A stretch of 64,000 nt of DNA. Origin: Desulfitobacterium sp050251735. Its GTDB lineage: Bacteria > Bacillota > Desulfitobacteriia > Desulfitobacteriales > Desulfitobacteriaceae. A model generated the notes under the pieces. The model saw only the letters and a program-made list of their open reading frames with translations, had not been told where the DNA came from and did no database searches. Where the stretch lies: the NCBI GenBank assembly GCA_050251735.1, contig JBFWMF010000009.1, positions 1 to 64,000 on the forward strand. The letters run 5' to 3'. The position numbers and the translations under genes were made by a program. Shown piece after piece: positions 8,067 through 16,997 of the stretch (position 1 is the first letter of the stretch; each line of letters opens with the position of its first letter).

Positions 8067-9206
8067 CTATTCGGGATCTTTTGCCAAATCGGATGGTATT
8101 GGATATATCGAATTCTTATCCTTCTTTTTTTGGCTTAGTTCATAACAGCTTCGCATGCGTTTAGATGCCCAACGCATTTCTGTTGCCACCACACCAATTT
8201 CCATCGTAGCACGCAGAAAGTAGACTCCACTGAAATTCTTTTGCCATAAGTCCATTATTTGATCAAATTCATTCCAATAGGCTTGATCAAGGGTTCTGAG
8301 TGGCGTAGCCGGTGGGTATGTAAAACTGAGATAGAGCTGATCCCTTAGGGCTGCTAAGTTATCTCTGCCAACGAGAATGTAATCCAAAAGGCTTTGGAAT
8401 TCCTGAGTAATGTGAGTACCCATTTGTGGGGGAGCATCCGGAGCCTGGCGCCTCTTAACCCTTTGACGGGTCATTTCTTCGATATTCTCACCGCGTTCGA
8501 TAAAGCCTCGACAAAGCTCCAAGAGCCGTTCCATAAGTTGCATTTTGTCTTGGGTGTTGAATTCCTCTCGAGCATGTTCATAGAGGTTTGTAACCTGTTC
8601 CAATCTTTCTTCTAGAAGAGTGGGTTTTGGCTTTTCATAATTACTCAGTGTAGTAGATTCTACGTAGTGCACGAGACTATTTAAAAAATAAATCGAGGAA
8701 TCATAAAAAAGAGAGAATAGATTTTCTTTGAAATTTCTCTTATGACGTGGTGGCGCAAGAACACGGTTAATTATAAGGGCTACAGCAAGCCCGATAAATA
8801 TAGATAAAGAGCGTGAAAGTGCGTGCTCCAAAAATTGCTCATAAGGCGCATCAAGAATAAAGATGATGGAGACAATTCCAGGATTTACGCCACTCCAACC
8901 CATACGATTGGAAATGGCAATCATTAAAATGACAGCTAGACCAATAATATATGGATTCGTTCCTAAGGTTAGGCCAAGCACGATGGCCAGTGCAATAGCA
9001 ATAATGTTAATCAAGACCTGCTCCCAGGCGTTGGTTAAGGCCTTACTTACCGAAGGCTGCATATTTATAGCTACTGTAATGGCCGCAAAGTTTGCTGGTT
9101 CCACGGAAAAAAGCTGACAAATCAGCAGGGCAATGGTTACGCCCAAGCCCGTCTTCAGAATTCGTGGACCAAACCATTTTCTTAGGGTAGAAAACAGGAG
9201 AACCAC
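8067..9206 (-). CDS. aromatic acid exporter family (ArAE/DUF939, FUSC-like) membrane protein
   Basis: About 379 residues. The N-terminal half has several hydrophobic segments with the family pattern RILKTGLGVTIALLICQL, ITVAINMQPSVSKAL and GVNPGIVSIIFILDAP. The C-terminal half is a soluble helical domain. This is the ArAE_1 arrangement of Firmicute proteins related to aromatic acid exporters; the substrate is unknown. The start is uncertain. The frame is open to an ATG at 9305, but a good promoter (TTGTCA-N17-TATACT) lies inside that extension, so initiation is more likely downstream near GTG 9206, which has only a weak ribosome binding site. Confidence 0.75.
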   Translation of the reverse strand: MVLLFSTLRKWFGPRILKTGLGVTIALLICQLFSVEPANFAAITVAINMQPSVSKALTNAWEQVLINIIAIALAIVLGLTLGTNPYIIGLAVILMIAISNRMGWSGVNPGIVSIIFILDAPYEQFLEHALSRSLSIFIGLAVALIINRVLAPPRHKRNFKENLFSLFYDSSIYFLNSLVHYVESTTLSNYEKPKPTLLEERLEQVTNLYEHAREEFNTQDKMQLMERLLELCRGFIERGENIEEMTRQRVKRRQAPDAPPQMGTHITQEFQSLLDYILVGRDNLAALRDQLYLSFTYPPATPLRTLDQAYWNEFDQIMDLWQKNFSGVYFLRATMEIGVVATEMRWASKRMRSCYELSQKKKDKNSIYPIPSDLAKDPE

Positions 9207-9265
9207 CCTTTCTTCTAAGTAATTAGCATATAGTATGCTAGTGAATCTGCGATATATGTATCTTG

Positions 9266-9294
9266 AGTATAGTCCTGAGAAGAAACTTTGACAA
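9266..9294 (-). promoter_or_regulatory. putative promoter for the 8067-9206 gene
   Basis: On the minus strand TTGTCA at 9294-9289 and TATACT at 9271-9266 are 17 bases apart, downstream of the crotonase terminator. The position argues that the coding region begins downstream of 9260. Confidence 0.5.
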
Positions 9295-9322
9295 GAGCTC
9301 TTCATAATTCTGGAATCTTGGT

Positions 9323-9357
9323 AAAAAAAGCTAACCCAGGATTAGATCCCGGGTTAG
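9323..9357 (-). terminator. rho-independent terminator of the butyrate cluster
   Basis: On the minus strand CTAACCCGGGATC and a matching GGTTAG-side arm form a stem followed by CTTTTTTTACC. It lies 15-50 bases after the crotonase stop codon. Confidence 0.8.
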
Positions 9358-9371
9358 TCGAGTTGACATCA

Positions 9372-10154
9372 TTAACGGCCTTGATAATCAGTGGTCGTTT
9401 TTGCGAGAAAAGCCTTGCACCCGTTTTTTTGGTCCTCCGTACTAAAGGTTTGAGCAAAGACCTCGGCTTCATAGGCCTGACCGCTTAATAAATCCAAGTT
9501 TTCTCCTTTGACAACTGCACTCTTTGTTAATTGGACGGCAATCGGTGCTTTGGACGAAATCTTTTTTGCCATGTCAACCGCTTGTCCTAGGAGTTCTTCT
9601 TTGGGATATACTCGGTTCACTAAACCCGTGCGAAAAGCTTCCTCAGCGTTAATTATGTCAGTTGTCAATAGAAGCTCACTGGCGCGGCCACTACCTACTA
9701 AACGCGGGAGCCTTTGTGTACCGCCGAAGCCTGCCAAGATTCCAAGACCCACTTCCGGTTGACCGAATTTGGCGTTTGTGCTCGCTAGACGAATATCACA
9801 GGCCATAGCTAATTCCAAGCCACCCCCCAAGGCAAAACCATTAACGGCTGCAATGACGGGCTGTGGAAGGGCTTCGATGAGGTTCATCAATTTATGCCCT
9901 AATTGACTAAAATGCCTTGCCTCAATTGGGCTCTTTTCACTCATCTCCGCAATATCTGCTCCAGCCACGAAAGACTTTTCGCCACTTCCTGTCAGGATGA
10001 CAGTTCTAATGTTTGAATCTGTTGCTAACTCATGAAATCCATGGGTGAGCTCCTGTATCGTTGCCGAATTTAGTGCATTCAATGCCTTGGGCCGGTTGAT
10101 AGTAATTATTGCTATCTGGTCATGGTATTCAATGAGTATGTTTTCATAGGTCAT
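9372..10154 (-). CDS. crt: enoyl-CoA hydratase / 3-hydroxybutyryl-CoA dehydratase (crotonase)
   Basis: 260 residues of the crotonase fold. The oxyanion-hole regions are SFVAGADIAEM and ALGGGLELAMACDIRLAS, with the catalytic Glu pair expected in GGGLELA and in PEVGLGILAGFGGTQRLPRL. It interconverts 3-hydroxybutyryl-CoA and crotonyl-CoA. ATG 10154 is chosen because a GGGATGAGGAT ribosome binding site precedes it, while an upstream TTG would overlap thiolase. It is the last gene of the cluster, 4 bases behind thiolase and followed by a terminator. Confidence 0.92.
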   Translation of the reverse strand: MTYENILIEYHDQIAIITINRPKALNALNSATIQELTHGFHELATDSNIRTVILTGSGEKSFVAGADIAEMSEKSPIEARHFSQLGHKLMNLIEALPQPVIAAVNGFALGGGLELAMACDIRLASTNAKFGQPEVGLGILAGFGGTQRLPRLVGSGRASELLLTTDIINAEEAFRTGLVNRVYPKEELLGQAVDMAKKISSKAPIAVQLTKSAVVKGENLDLLSGQAYEAEVFAQTFSTEDQKNGCKAFLAKTTTDYQGR

Positions 10155-10158
10155 ATCC

Positions 10159-11343
10159 TCATCCCTGCCTTTCAACTATGAGGCTGATTCCTTGGCCACC
10201 TCCGATACATAGTGTGGCAAGCCCTCGGCGGACCTTACGCCGCTTTAATTCGTGTAATAAAGTTACAAGGATACGGGCGCCAGAAGCTCCAATCGGGTGA
10301 CCGATAGCAATAGAACCGCCATTGACATTCGTTTTTTCACTATCTAAGCCAAGCTCCTGTGTAACGATAGCTGCTTGGGATGCGAAAGCCTCATTGGCCT
10401 CGACCAGATCAATGTCTTGAATTGTTAAACCGGCCTTCGCCAATGCTTTACGAGTAGCCGGAATAGGTCCGGTACCCATGATGAGGGGATCGACCCCGGC
10501 CGAAGCCCAAGAGGTAATTTTGGCGAGGATGGGTAATCCCATTTCCTCGGCTTTTTCTCGAGACATTACCACAATGGCCGCTGCTCCATCATTGATTCCC
10601 GAGGCATTTCCCGCTGTCACTGTGCCATCTTTTTTAAATGCTGGGCGTAGCTTCGCTAAACTTTCCGCTGTTGCCCCAAAACGTGGGAACTCGTCTTGAT
10701 TAAATACAAGGGGATCACCCTTCTTTTGGGGAATTTCCACGGGAATGATTTCTTCAATGAATCTTCCTGATAGGATAGCCTCCTCAGCTCTGGTTTGACT
10801 ACGCAAAGCCAGTTGATCCTGGTCCTCTCTAGTAATGTTAAATTGTTCAGCGATGTTTTCCGCTGTCAATCCCATATGGATATCATGAAAGGCATCAGTT
10901 AAGCCATCGACAATCATGGTATCCACTACGCTGCCATTTCCCATTCGATATCCTTTTCTAGCTTTAGGTAATGCATAGGATGAAGAAGACATGCATTCCA
11001 TACCACCGGCAACAATAATATCTGCATCTCCTGAGATAATAGCTTGAGCAGCACAGATAACGGATTTAAGTCCTGATCCACACACCTTATTTACGGTCCA
11101 GGCAGGAACTTCTTGAGGAATTCCTGCTTTCATGGATGCTTGGCGGGCAGGATTTTGTCCTGCCGCTGCACTTAGAACATTTCCCATAATAACTTCTTGA
11201 ACATCACTTGGTTGCAGCTGGGCTCGTTTTATGGCTTCTTTAATCGCGAATGCTCCAAGCTCCGCTCCACTAAAGCTCTCTAATGCACCACCAAAAGAGC
11301 CGACAGGTGTTCTCGCTGCACTGACAATTACAACTTCTTTCAT
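10159..11343 (-). CDS. thlA: acetyl-CoA acetyltransferase (thiolase)
   Basis: 394 residues, the usual thiolase length. The nucleophilic Cys88 is in NKVCGSGLKSV, the His in GHPIGASGARI, and the second Cys in LCIGGGQG. It condenses two acetyl-CoA to acetoacetyl-CoA or cleaves acetoacetyl-CoA. AGGAGGAG precedes the ATG. It stands between the CoA-transferase and crotonase genes. Together with hbd, bcd and the ETF genes, this gives a closed C4 beta-oxidation loop. Confidence 0.94.
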   Translation of the reverse strand: MKEVVIVSAARTPVGSFGGALESFSGAELGAFAIKEAIKRAQLQPSDVQEVIMGNVLSAAAGQNPARQASMKAGIPQEVPAWTVNKVCGSGLKSVICAAQAIISGDADIIVAGGMECMSSSSYALPKARKGYRMGNGSVVDTMIVDGLTDAFHDIHMGLTAENIAEQFNITREDQDQLALRSQTRAEEAILSGRFIEEIIPVEIPQKKGDPLVFNQDEFPRFGATAESLAKLRPAFKKDGTVTAGNASGINDGAAAIVVMSREKAEEMGLPILAKITSWASAGVDPLIMGTGPIPATRKALAKAGLTIQDIDLVEANEAFASQAAIVTQELGLDSEKTNVNGGSIAIGHPIGASGARILVTLLHELKRRKVRRGLATLCIGGGQGISLIVERQG

Positions 11344-11373
11344 GATTCTCCTCCTAAAAATACTGTTTATCCC

Positions 11374-12714
11374 CTATAGAGTAAGCTTTTGGGTCCTTTT
11401 CCAAATTCCCATTTGTTCTGCTTCTTTTATCAAATCCTCGCGGAAATCGGGATGGGCAACTGATATCAGAGCTTCAGCACGTTCCCAGGTGGTCTTTCCC
11501 TTCAGATTTACAATGCCATACTCAGTGACGATATAGTTCACCATAGCACGATGTGTCGTCACAATGGCTCCCGGAGTTAAGGTTGGTTTAATGCGTGAAC
11601 ACAACTCGCCATTCTTTTTCTGATATGTGGACTCCAAGCAAATAAATGATTTACCCCCTTGAGAATGGTATGCCCCTAAGGTAAAGTCGACTTGACCTCC
11701 TGTACCGCTAATATTGCGGGTGCCTGAAGATTCTGAACATACTTGACCAAATAAATCGAGTTCAACGCAATTATTGATGGCAATAAAATTATCGTGTTGA
11801 GAAATTATAAAAGGATTATTAACATAGTTTACCGGATAGATTGCACAGCTCGGGTTATTATGAAGATAATCGTAGGTTTTCTGGGTTCCCATGCAAAAAG
11901 TATAAACTGCTTTATAAGTATCGAAACGCTTGCGAGCTCCAGTTACTCGTCCCGCTTCCATCATCTCGACGATGGATTCTGTCATCATCTCGGTGTGAAT
12001 TCCCAGATCCTTAAGGTCCGATTGGGCGATAATCTTCCCCATGGCATTCGGCATACCGCCAATTCCAAGTTGAATACAACTTCCATCAACAAGTTCAGGC
12101 ATAATAAACCCGGCAATTTTGTTATCGTTTTCCGTAGGAGGCACCGATCCAACCTGGGGCATAGCCCATTCTGTTTCGATAATATGATCCACCTCGGAAA
12201 TGTGAATACCTTCTTCTCTACCACCCAAACAGCGCGGAATATTCGGATTAACTTCAAGAATAATTTTTTTAGCCTTTTCACAGATTGCTTTGCTGTGTGA
12301 GACTTGGGGGCCGAAGTTAAAATAGCCCTTTTCATCCATGGGAGTCACCGGAAGCATCGCTACATCAACATCGAGAAACTTTCGATAATAGCTTGGCAAC
12401 TCATTATAAAGCATAGGAATATACCAACATGCCCCTTGATCATGAAGCTTTCTATCAAGACCACTAAAATGCCAATTATTAAAGATAAAATGCCTTGCTT
12501 CCGGATCTGCCTTGACTACCTCGGGCATTCTTGTTGAAGTAGTTGCTCGTATCTTGACATCTGTAAGTTCATCCTTACGCGCTGCTAGAGCTTTGTCTAA
12601 GGCAATTACCTGGCCGGTAAATGAGCCATACTCAACCCAGTCTCCCGACTTGACAACGCCTACGGCCTTCTCGGGTGTAGTAAGTTTCTTTTGGTACTCT
12701 GCATAAATATCCAA
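11374..12714 (-). CDS. acetyl-CoA:carboxylate CoA-transferase (butyryl-CoA:acetate / 4-hydroxybutyrate CoA-transferase type)
   Basis: 446 residues of the acetyl-CoA hydrolase/transferase family. The GIGGMPNAMG loop near residue 225 and the downstream ES/TE-rich region (TEMMTESIVEMME), with the expected catalytic Glu, are present, as is the C-terminal VTEYGIVNLKGKTTWERAEALI signature. In this context it most likely exchanges CoA between acetyl-CoA and butyrate (or the reverse). The start is TTG 12714 with AGGAGGGG seven bases upstream. Family members differ in substrate, so butyrate is an inference from the neighbours. Confidence 0.88.
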   Translation of the reverse strand: MDIYAEYQKKLTTPEKAVGVVKSGDWVEYGSFTGQVIALDKALAARKDELTDVKIRATTSTRMPEVVKADPEARHFIFNNWHFSGLDRKLHDQGACWYIPMLYNELPSYYRKFLDVDVAMLPVTPMDEKGYFNFGPQVSHSKAICEKAKKIILEVNPNIPRCLGGREEGIHISEVDHIIETEWAMPQVGSVPPTENDNKIAGFIMPELVDGSCIQLGIGGMPNAMGKIIAQSDLKDLGIHTEMMTESIVEMMEAGRVTGARKRFDTYKAVYTFCMGTQKTYDYLHNNPSCAIYPVNYVNNPFIISQHDNFIAINNCVELDLFGQVCSESSGTRNISGTGGQVDFTLGAYHSQGGKSFICLESTYQKKNGELCSRIKPTLTPGAIVTTHRAMVNYIVTEYGIVNLKGKTTWERAEALISVAHPDFREDLIKEAEQMGIWKRTQKLTL

Positions 12715-12736
12715 ATCTAACCCCTCCTGCTTTTCT

Positions 12737-12765
12737 TTTTAGCCTGTGATTTTTTACATCTGACA
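12737..12765. repeat. inverted repeat, copy 1, downstream of the acetate permease gene
   Basis: TTTTAGCCTGTGATTTT followed by TTACATCTGACA matches, in inverse orientation and with one 2-base insertion, the sequence at 13529-13555. The two copies bracket the acetate permease transcription unit. A partial direct duplicate (GATTTTTTACAT) follows at 12768-12779. Confidence 0.7.
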
Positions 12766-12773
12766 TTGATTTT

Positions 12774-13403
12774 TTACATTTTAGCTTGAATGTTTGTAGG
12801 CTTCTCGGTTACCCATGGCTTAGTTATGGGGAAAATCGTTTTGCCATAGGCCGTATTGACAACGAGAGCTGATGAAAGATACATAGCCAGAATACCGGCG
12901 AAGAGAAGAGCATATCCAGCGATTGGTTTAAAGGAAGGGTCAAGAATTCCCAAGTCTAAAAAGGCTACTTGCACAACTGCAATATCCACCAGAACAACTG
13001 CCAGCGATAAGATACTAGTTGATTTAAAGTAAGCAGGAGTCCACATCACTAAGCAGAACGAAAGGACTAACCAAGCCCAACCATCGATGTGAGTATCTAA
13101 GGGTATCGACCATTGTTGAACCGCAGCAAAATACTTGACGAAAAACTCTAGCCCGCCAACGAGCATAAAGAATGCTGAAAAGTAAAGAAATACGTTTCCA
13201 CCAACGATCTGGCCTTCTTTCAACTCAATAACGCCAACGATGACTTGTACGACAAAACCACCGATTAGCCAACATGCCATTAATGGCATTGCCCCCGCAG
13301 TTACCTTTCCGCTTAACAAAGCAAAAAAAGTGAAACAGGCAACACCTAGAGCGACAAGACCCGCAGGCGATGGGTTTGCCCATCCTCCTTGATTATTTGA
13401 CAT
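12774..13403 (-). CDS. GPR1/FUN34/YaaH (SatP) family acetate permease
   Basis: 209 residues with six hydrophobic segments and the family signature NPSPAGLVALG at the N-terminus (NPAPLGL in SatP), then GGFVVQVIVGVIELKEGQ and GGNVFLYFSAFF. These are proton-coupled transporters of acetate/succinate. In this cluster it would import or release acetate or butyrate, the partner carboxylates of the CoA-transferase. ATG 13403 has GAGAGGGG upstream. The gene has its own promoter (13481-13508) inside the cluster and is flanked by a 27-bp inverted repeat pair. Confidence 0.85.
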   Translation of the reverse strand: MSNNQGGWANPSPAGLVALGVACFTFFALLSGKVTAGAMPLMACWLIGGFVVQVIVGVIELKEGQIVGGNVFLYFSAFFMLVGGLEFFVKYFAAVQQWSIPLDTHIDGWAWLVLSFCLVMWTPAYFKSTSILSLAVVLVDIAVVQVAFLDLGILDPSFKPIAGYALLFAGILAMYLSSALVVNTAYGKTIFPITKPWVTEKPTNIQAKM

Positions 13404-13480
13404 ATGCTTTCCCCTCTCAATCATAACCTCAATTTTAGAAGCTCATTTTTTGGACTTCTTTATCTTTTTTTATGAGATTG

Positions 13481-13508
13481 ATACTATCCTGATAGAATTC
13501 AATGTCAA
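13481..13508 (-). promoter_or_regulatory. putative promoter of the acetate permease gene
   Basis: On the minus strand TTGACA at 13508-13503 and TAGTAT at 13486-13481 are 16 bases apart, about 80 bases before the start codon. The second copy of the flanking inverted repeat lies about 20 bases upstream of the -35 element. Confidence 0.5.
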
Positions 13509-13528
13509 TGTGTTGCAAAAAACCTTGT

Positions 13529-13555
13529 TGTCAGATGTAAAATCACAGGCTAAAA
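13529..13555. repeat. inverted repeat, copy 2, upstream of the acetate permease promoter
   Basis: TGTCAGATGTAAAATCACAG and GCTAAAA form the inverse counterpart of 12737-12765. It is followed by T-rich blocks up to about 13590. See the paired entry. Confidence 0.7.
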
Positions 13556-13679
13556 TTTCTTTTTTCTTTTTTCTTTTTTGTTTTTATTTTTAATTTCCGG
13601 ACAGTGAATTTGCGAGATAGCTTAAGAAGTATATTGTCAGGTAATTATCAGGTTTCTTTTCATCCCTCCATTCAATTAT

Positions 13680-15737
13680 TTAAGATATTCTCCCAGCGAG
13701 AATCTCAGCAATATCCTGCACTTTAATTTGATCTTCTGCTTCCCGAGTTGCTACTCCGTCATTGATCATGGTCAGACAGAAAGGACATGCCGTGCTCACC
13801 AAGTTTGAACCCGTCACTAAAGCCTCATCGGTCCGCATTACATTGATTCGATCTCCCTCATGCTCCTCTAACCACATTCTTCCACCACCTGCTCCACAGC
13901 AGAAGCTCTTCTCATGATGACGAGACATTTCCAACATGGTAAATCCCGCAGCCTGAAGCAGGGCACGTGGCTCCTGATAGATTTCATGGTAACGACCCAG
14001 ATAACAGGAATCATGGTAGGTGACTGTCTGTCCTGCTTTCTTATCAAATTGCAGTCTTCCCGCTTGCATAAGCTCATTTAAGTATTGAGTATGATGGACT
14101 ACCTCGTATTGCCCCCCGAACTCGGGATAATCCTGCTTTAAGACATTGAAACAGTGTGGACATTGGGAAACTATTTTCTTAACTCCGTAACCATTCATGA
14201 CTTCAATATTCTCGGTAGCTAGCGAGTAGAAAAGGTATTCGTTTCCTAGACGACGTGCGGAATCCCCACAGCATTTTTCCTCATTACCTAGGATTGCGAA
14301 ATTGACATTGGCTTTTTGCAGAAGCTTAACAAAGGACGCTGCTACTTTTTGATTGCGAGTATCAAAAGCTCCCGAACAACCCGGCCAATAAAGTATTTCA
14401 GCCTCTGGATTCTCTTCTAGAGTCTTGACCCCTAGGCTAGTTAGGAATTCAGCACGGTTGCTCCAGCCAATCCCCCAAGGGTTCCCATTATTCTCCATAT
14501 TCTTAAAGGCCAGTTGGGCTTCCGAAGGGAAACGACTTTCCATGAGCACTAGGTTACGACGCATATCAATGGTTTTATCTACGTGCTCAATAAAGATAGG
14601 ACATTGTTGCTCACAGGAGCGGCAGGTAGTACAAGCCCAAAGGTCATCCTCGGCTAGTACTTCGCCGATGAGCTGACGTAGTCCTAATTCCTCTTCACTG
14701 GGTACTTCTGCTGCAACAGCGACTTCCTCTGTCGTCTCATGAGCTCCTGCGAGGGCAGGTTTGGCATTTTTGTGTTCCTTTAAGGCCTTACCCATTTCCC
14801 CCATATAAGCACCCATATCTTGGATCACCTGTTTGGGGTTCAGGTGCTTGCCGCTTAAATAAGCCGGGCAATTATCTTGGCATCTACCGCAACGCAAACA
14901 AGCATCCGTGTTAAAAAGTGTCTTCCAGCTAAATTCGCTAAGCTTACTTTTACCATAGGTTTCTAGGCTCTCATCCTCAAAGTCGATCTTCTCAGGTACC
15001 CCAATCGGTCCATGCTTACGTAGGAATTGATTAGCTGATCCGAGTAAAATATGGGAAAGCTTTGAATATGGAAAATAACCGAAAAAGACCATGACCAGGA
15101 TAAAATGAAACCACCACAGGAAACTATGGATTGCCTCTAAGGTTTCTACACTAAAGCCTTGGAAAAGTGGTACCATAGCATAGCCAACGAAGGCGTAGAC
15201 CCCCCATGGATCAGTGGCAGCCGCCATACGCACAGCCTGGATAACGAAACCGGTAACCAAAATGGTTAAGATCAGGGCTAAAACAATAGCGTCATCCATT
15301 TTATTGTCAAGTCGATCTGGGCGTTGTACATAACGTCGCCAAATAGCCATAAGAATACCAAAGATAGCCAGTAATCCAAAAGCATTGGCGGTAATTTTGA
15401 TGAAGATATATAAACCGCCGTTAAAGACATTGACGCCGAAATCAGCCTGTAGGGCGACAATCGTTGTCGCAAACATCAAAAGAACAAACCCCCAGAAGAT
15501 GAAAAGATGCATCACTCCAGGAAAACCATCTTTTATAATCCTTTTATGGCCTATTCCATAGACAATGACATCACCAATTCTCTTCCCAAGATTTTGCCAA
15601 CGGTTCTCTGATTGTCCTAAACGCCATAATTTAAAGCGCTGATAAAAACCATAACAGAAAAAACCGAGAGCTATGACTAACATGGGGTATATCAGCCAAT
15701 GGTTTTCTATGTTCCAGTAAAGCTCCCGAGTCGCCAT
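13680..15737 (-). CDS. membrane-bound ETF:menaquinone oxidoreductase (FadF/heterodisulfide-reductase-like Fe-S protein)
   Basis: 685 residues. The N-terminal 260 residues hold about six membrane helices resembling a nitrate-reductase gamma/cytochrome b module. Then come two 4Fe-4S motifs (CLRCGRCQDNCPAY and CTTCRSCEQQCPIF) and two CCG domains (YWPGCSGAFD...KCCGDSARR; HDSCYLGRYHE...FCCGAGGGRM). This is the architecture of the iron-sulfur oxidoreductases that pass electrons from ETF to menaquinone in butyrate- and fatty-acid-oxidising anaerobes. Being next to etfAB and bcd fits that job. ATG 15737 is preferred because AAAGGAT lies just upstream, although the frame is open further. There is no FAD domain. 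Confidence 0.88.
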   Translation of the reverse strand: MATRELYWNIENHWLIYPMLVIALGFFCYGFYQRFKLWRLGQSENRWQNLGKRIGDVIVYGIGHKRIIKDGFPGVMHLFIFWGFVLLMFATTIVALQADFGVNVFNGGLYIFIKITANAFGLLAIFGILMAIWRRYVQRPDRLDNKMDDAIVLALILTILVTGFVIQAVRMAAATDPWGVYAFVGYAMVPLFQGFSVETLEAIHSFLWWFHFILVMVFFGYFPYSKLSHILLGSANQFLRKHGPIGVPEKIDFEDESLETYGKSKLSEFSWKTLFNTDACLRCGRCQDNCPAYLSGKHLNPKQVIQDMGAYMGEMGKALKEHKNAKPALAGAHETTEEVAVAAEVPSEEELGLRQLIGEVLAEDDLWACTTCRSCEQQCPIFIEHVDKTIDMRRNLVLMESRFPSEAQLAFKNMENNGNPWGIGWSNRAEFLTSLGVKTLEENPEAEILYWPGCSGAFDTRNQKVAASFVKLLQKANVNFAILGNEEKCCGDSARRLGNEYLFYSLATENIEVMNGYGVKKIVSQCPHCFNVLKQDYPEFGGQYEVVHHTQYLNELMQAGRLQFDKKAGQTVTYHDSCYLGRYHEIYQEPRALLQAAGFTMLEMSRHHEKSFCCGAGGGRMWLEEHEGDRINVMRTDEALVTGSNLVSTACPFCLTMINDGVATREAEDQIKVQDIAEILAGRIS

Positions 15738-15863
15738 ATCCTTTACTCCCCTTCCCATATCTCTAATTCCGTATCGGTACCTCAAACTCCCAACCCGAAG
15801 CATTAACCCTCAATATATCCACTTAATTTCTATATTCATAATTTTCTGGATATTTAATGGCCT

Positions 15864-15889
15864 AGGGTACTGTCGTTCGACAGCACCCT
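15864..15889. terminator. intercistronic hairpin between etfA and the ETF oxidoreductase gene
   Basis: AGGGTACTGTCG and CGACAGCACCCT form a 12-bp stem with one mismatch and a TT loop. No T-run follows on the minus strand, so it may be an attenuator or RNA processing site and not a full stop. Confidence 0.4.
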
Positions 15890-15974
15890 ACCCTATTTGA
15901 TTTATTCCCTGCTGGTTAAGGTGAACTCCCGCTTACACGCTGCTTGAGAGGGTGAGTTCCGCTATATGCAGGCC

Positions 15975-16964
15975 TTATTCGTTGACTAATTTCTTGAATT
16001 CTTCGGTAAGAAGTGGCACAACTTCAAACAAATCCCCGACAATCCCGTAGTCAGCAACATTGAAAATGGGGGCATCAGGATCTTTGTTGATTGCAATAAT
16101 GACTTTGGAAGCTCCCATGCCGGCAATATGTTGGATGGCTCCGCTAATTCCACAAGCAATATATAGGGTTGGTGCTACAATGCTACCCGTTTGCCCGACT
16201 TGGAATTGATTATCGATCCATCCAGAATCTACTGCTGCTCTAGAGGCCCCTACAGCTGCTCCCACTACATCAGCTAAATCCTCGAGAATTGTAAAATTCT
16301 CCTTAGCTTTCATGCCACGGCCACCGGAGATAACAATATCTGCTTCCGTCAGTGCTGGACGGCTGGTGACGATGAGGGCCACATCCTTCAAAATGACTTT
16401 TAAATCCCCAGGATCAATTTCCGCAGCTACTTCTATTACCTCAGCTTGTCGGGTAGGATCCGGTTCAGAAGCGACAAAGGATTTAGCCCGTACAGTAGCA
16501 AGAAGCGGCTTGGTTAGAATTTCTACAAAACTAAAGGCACTTCCGGTGAAGACCGGACGCTTGAACAGAAGGAATTTCTCTTGATCCACTTCAATGTCGA
16601 TGATATCAGAGGCTAGACCCACTCCTAACCGTTGAGCTAAACGTGGTGCTAGATCTTTAGCTAACGCTGTATGACCCATCAAGAAAGCTTGGGGCTCTTC
16701 ATTGCGAAGTAGCTTGGTTAGCACTGAGGTATAAGCACCTGTCGTATATTGTGCTAGTTGTGGTGAGTCCAGCAGGTAAACTTTATCCGCTCCATACTCG
16801 GCTGCTTCCTTCGCTAGATTGGCAACTTTCTCACCGATGATGACAGCTACAAGCGGCTCACCTGTTTGATCAGCAATTTTGCGACCTTGACTTAATAATT
16901 CAAAGGATATCTTGCGAATTTTTCCGGCTGCTTGTTCAACAAATATCCATATTCCCTTTGGCAT
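15975..16964 (-). CDS. etfA: electron transfer flavoprotein alpha subunit
   Basis: 329 residues. The C-terminal FAD domain carries SGGRGMKAKENF, GASRAAVDSGWI, VGQTGSIVAPTLYIACGISGAIQH and INKDPDAPIFNVADYGIVGDL, all diagnostic of EtfA. It binds FAD and carries electrons from butyryl-CoA dehydrogenase to the membrane oxidoreductase encoded next. The N-terminal ferredoxin domain found in some clostridial EtfA proteins is absent. AAAGGAG precedes the ATG. It follows etfB by 33 bases in the same operon. Confidence 0.95.
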   Translation of the reverse strand: MPKGIWIFVEQAAGKIRKISFELLSQGRKIADQTGEPLVAVIIGEKVANLAKEAAEYGADKVYLLDSPQLAQYTTGAYTSVLTKLLRNEEPQAFLMGHTALAKDLAPRLAQRLGVGLASDIIDIEVDQEKFLLFKRPVFTGSAFSFVEILTKPLLATVRAKSFVASEPDPTRQAEVIEVAAEIDPGDLKVILKDVALIVTSRPALTEADIVISGGRGMKAKENFTILEDLADVVGAAVGASRAAVDSGWIDNQFQVGQTGSIVAPTLYIACGISGAIQHIAGMGASKVIIAINKDPDAPIFNVADYGIVGDLFEVVPLLTEEFKKLVNE

Positions 16965-16997
16965 AGTACTCGCTCCTTTACTTTGTTCGTCACCTGA

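Noticed and set aside
11794..12300. 168-codon plus-strand frame inside the CoA-transferase gene
   Set aside because: Antisense shadow of a well conserved enzyme, without a ribosome binding site.
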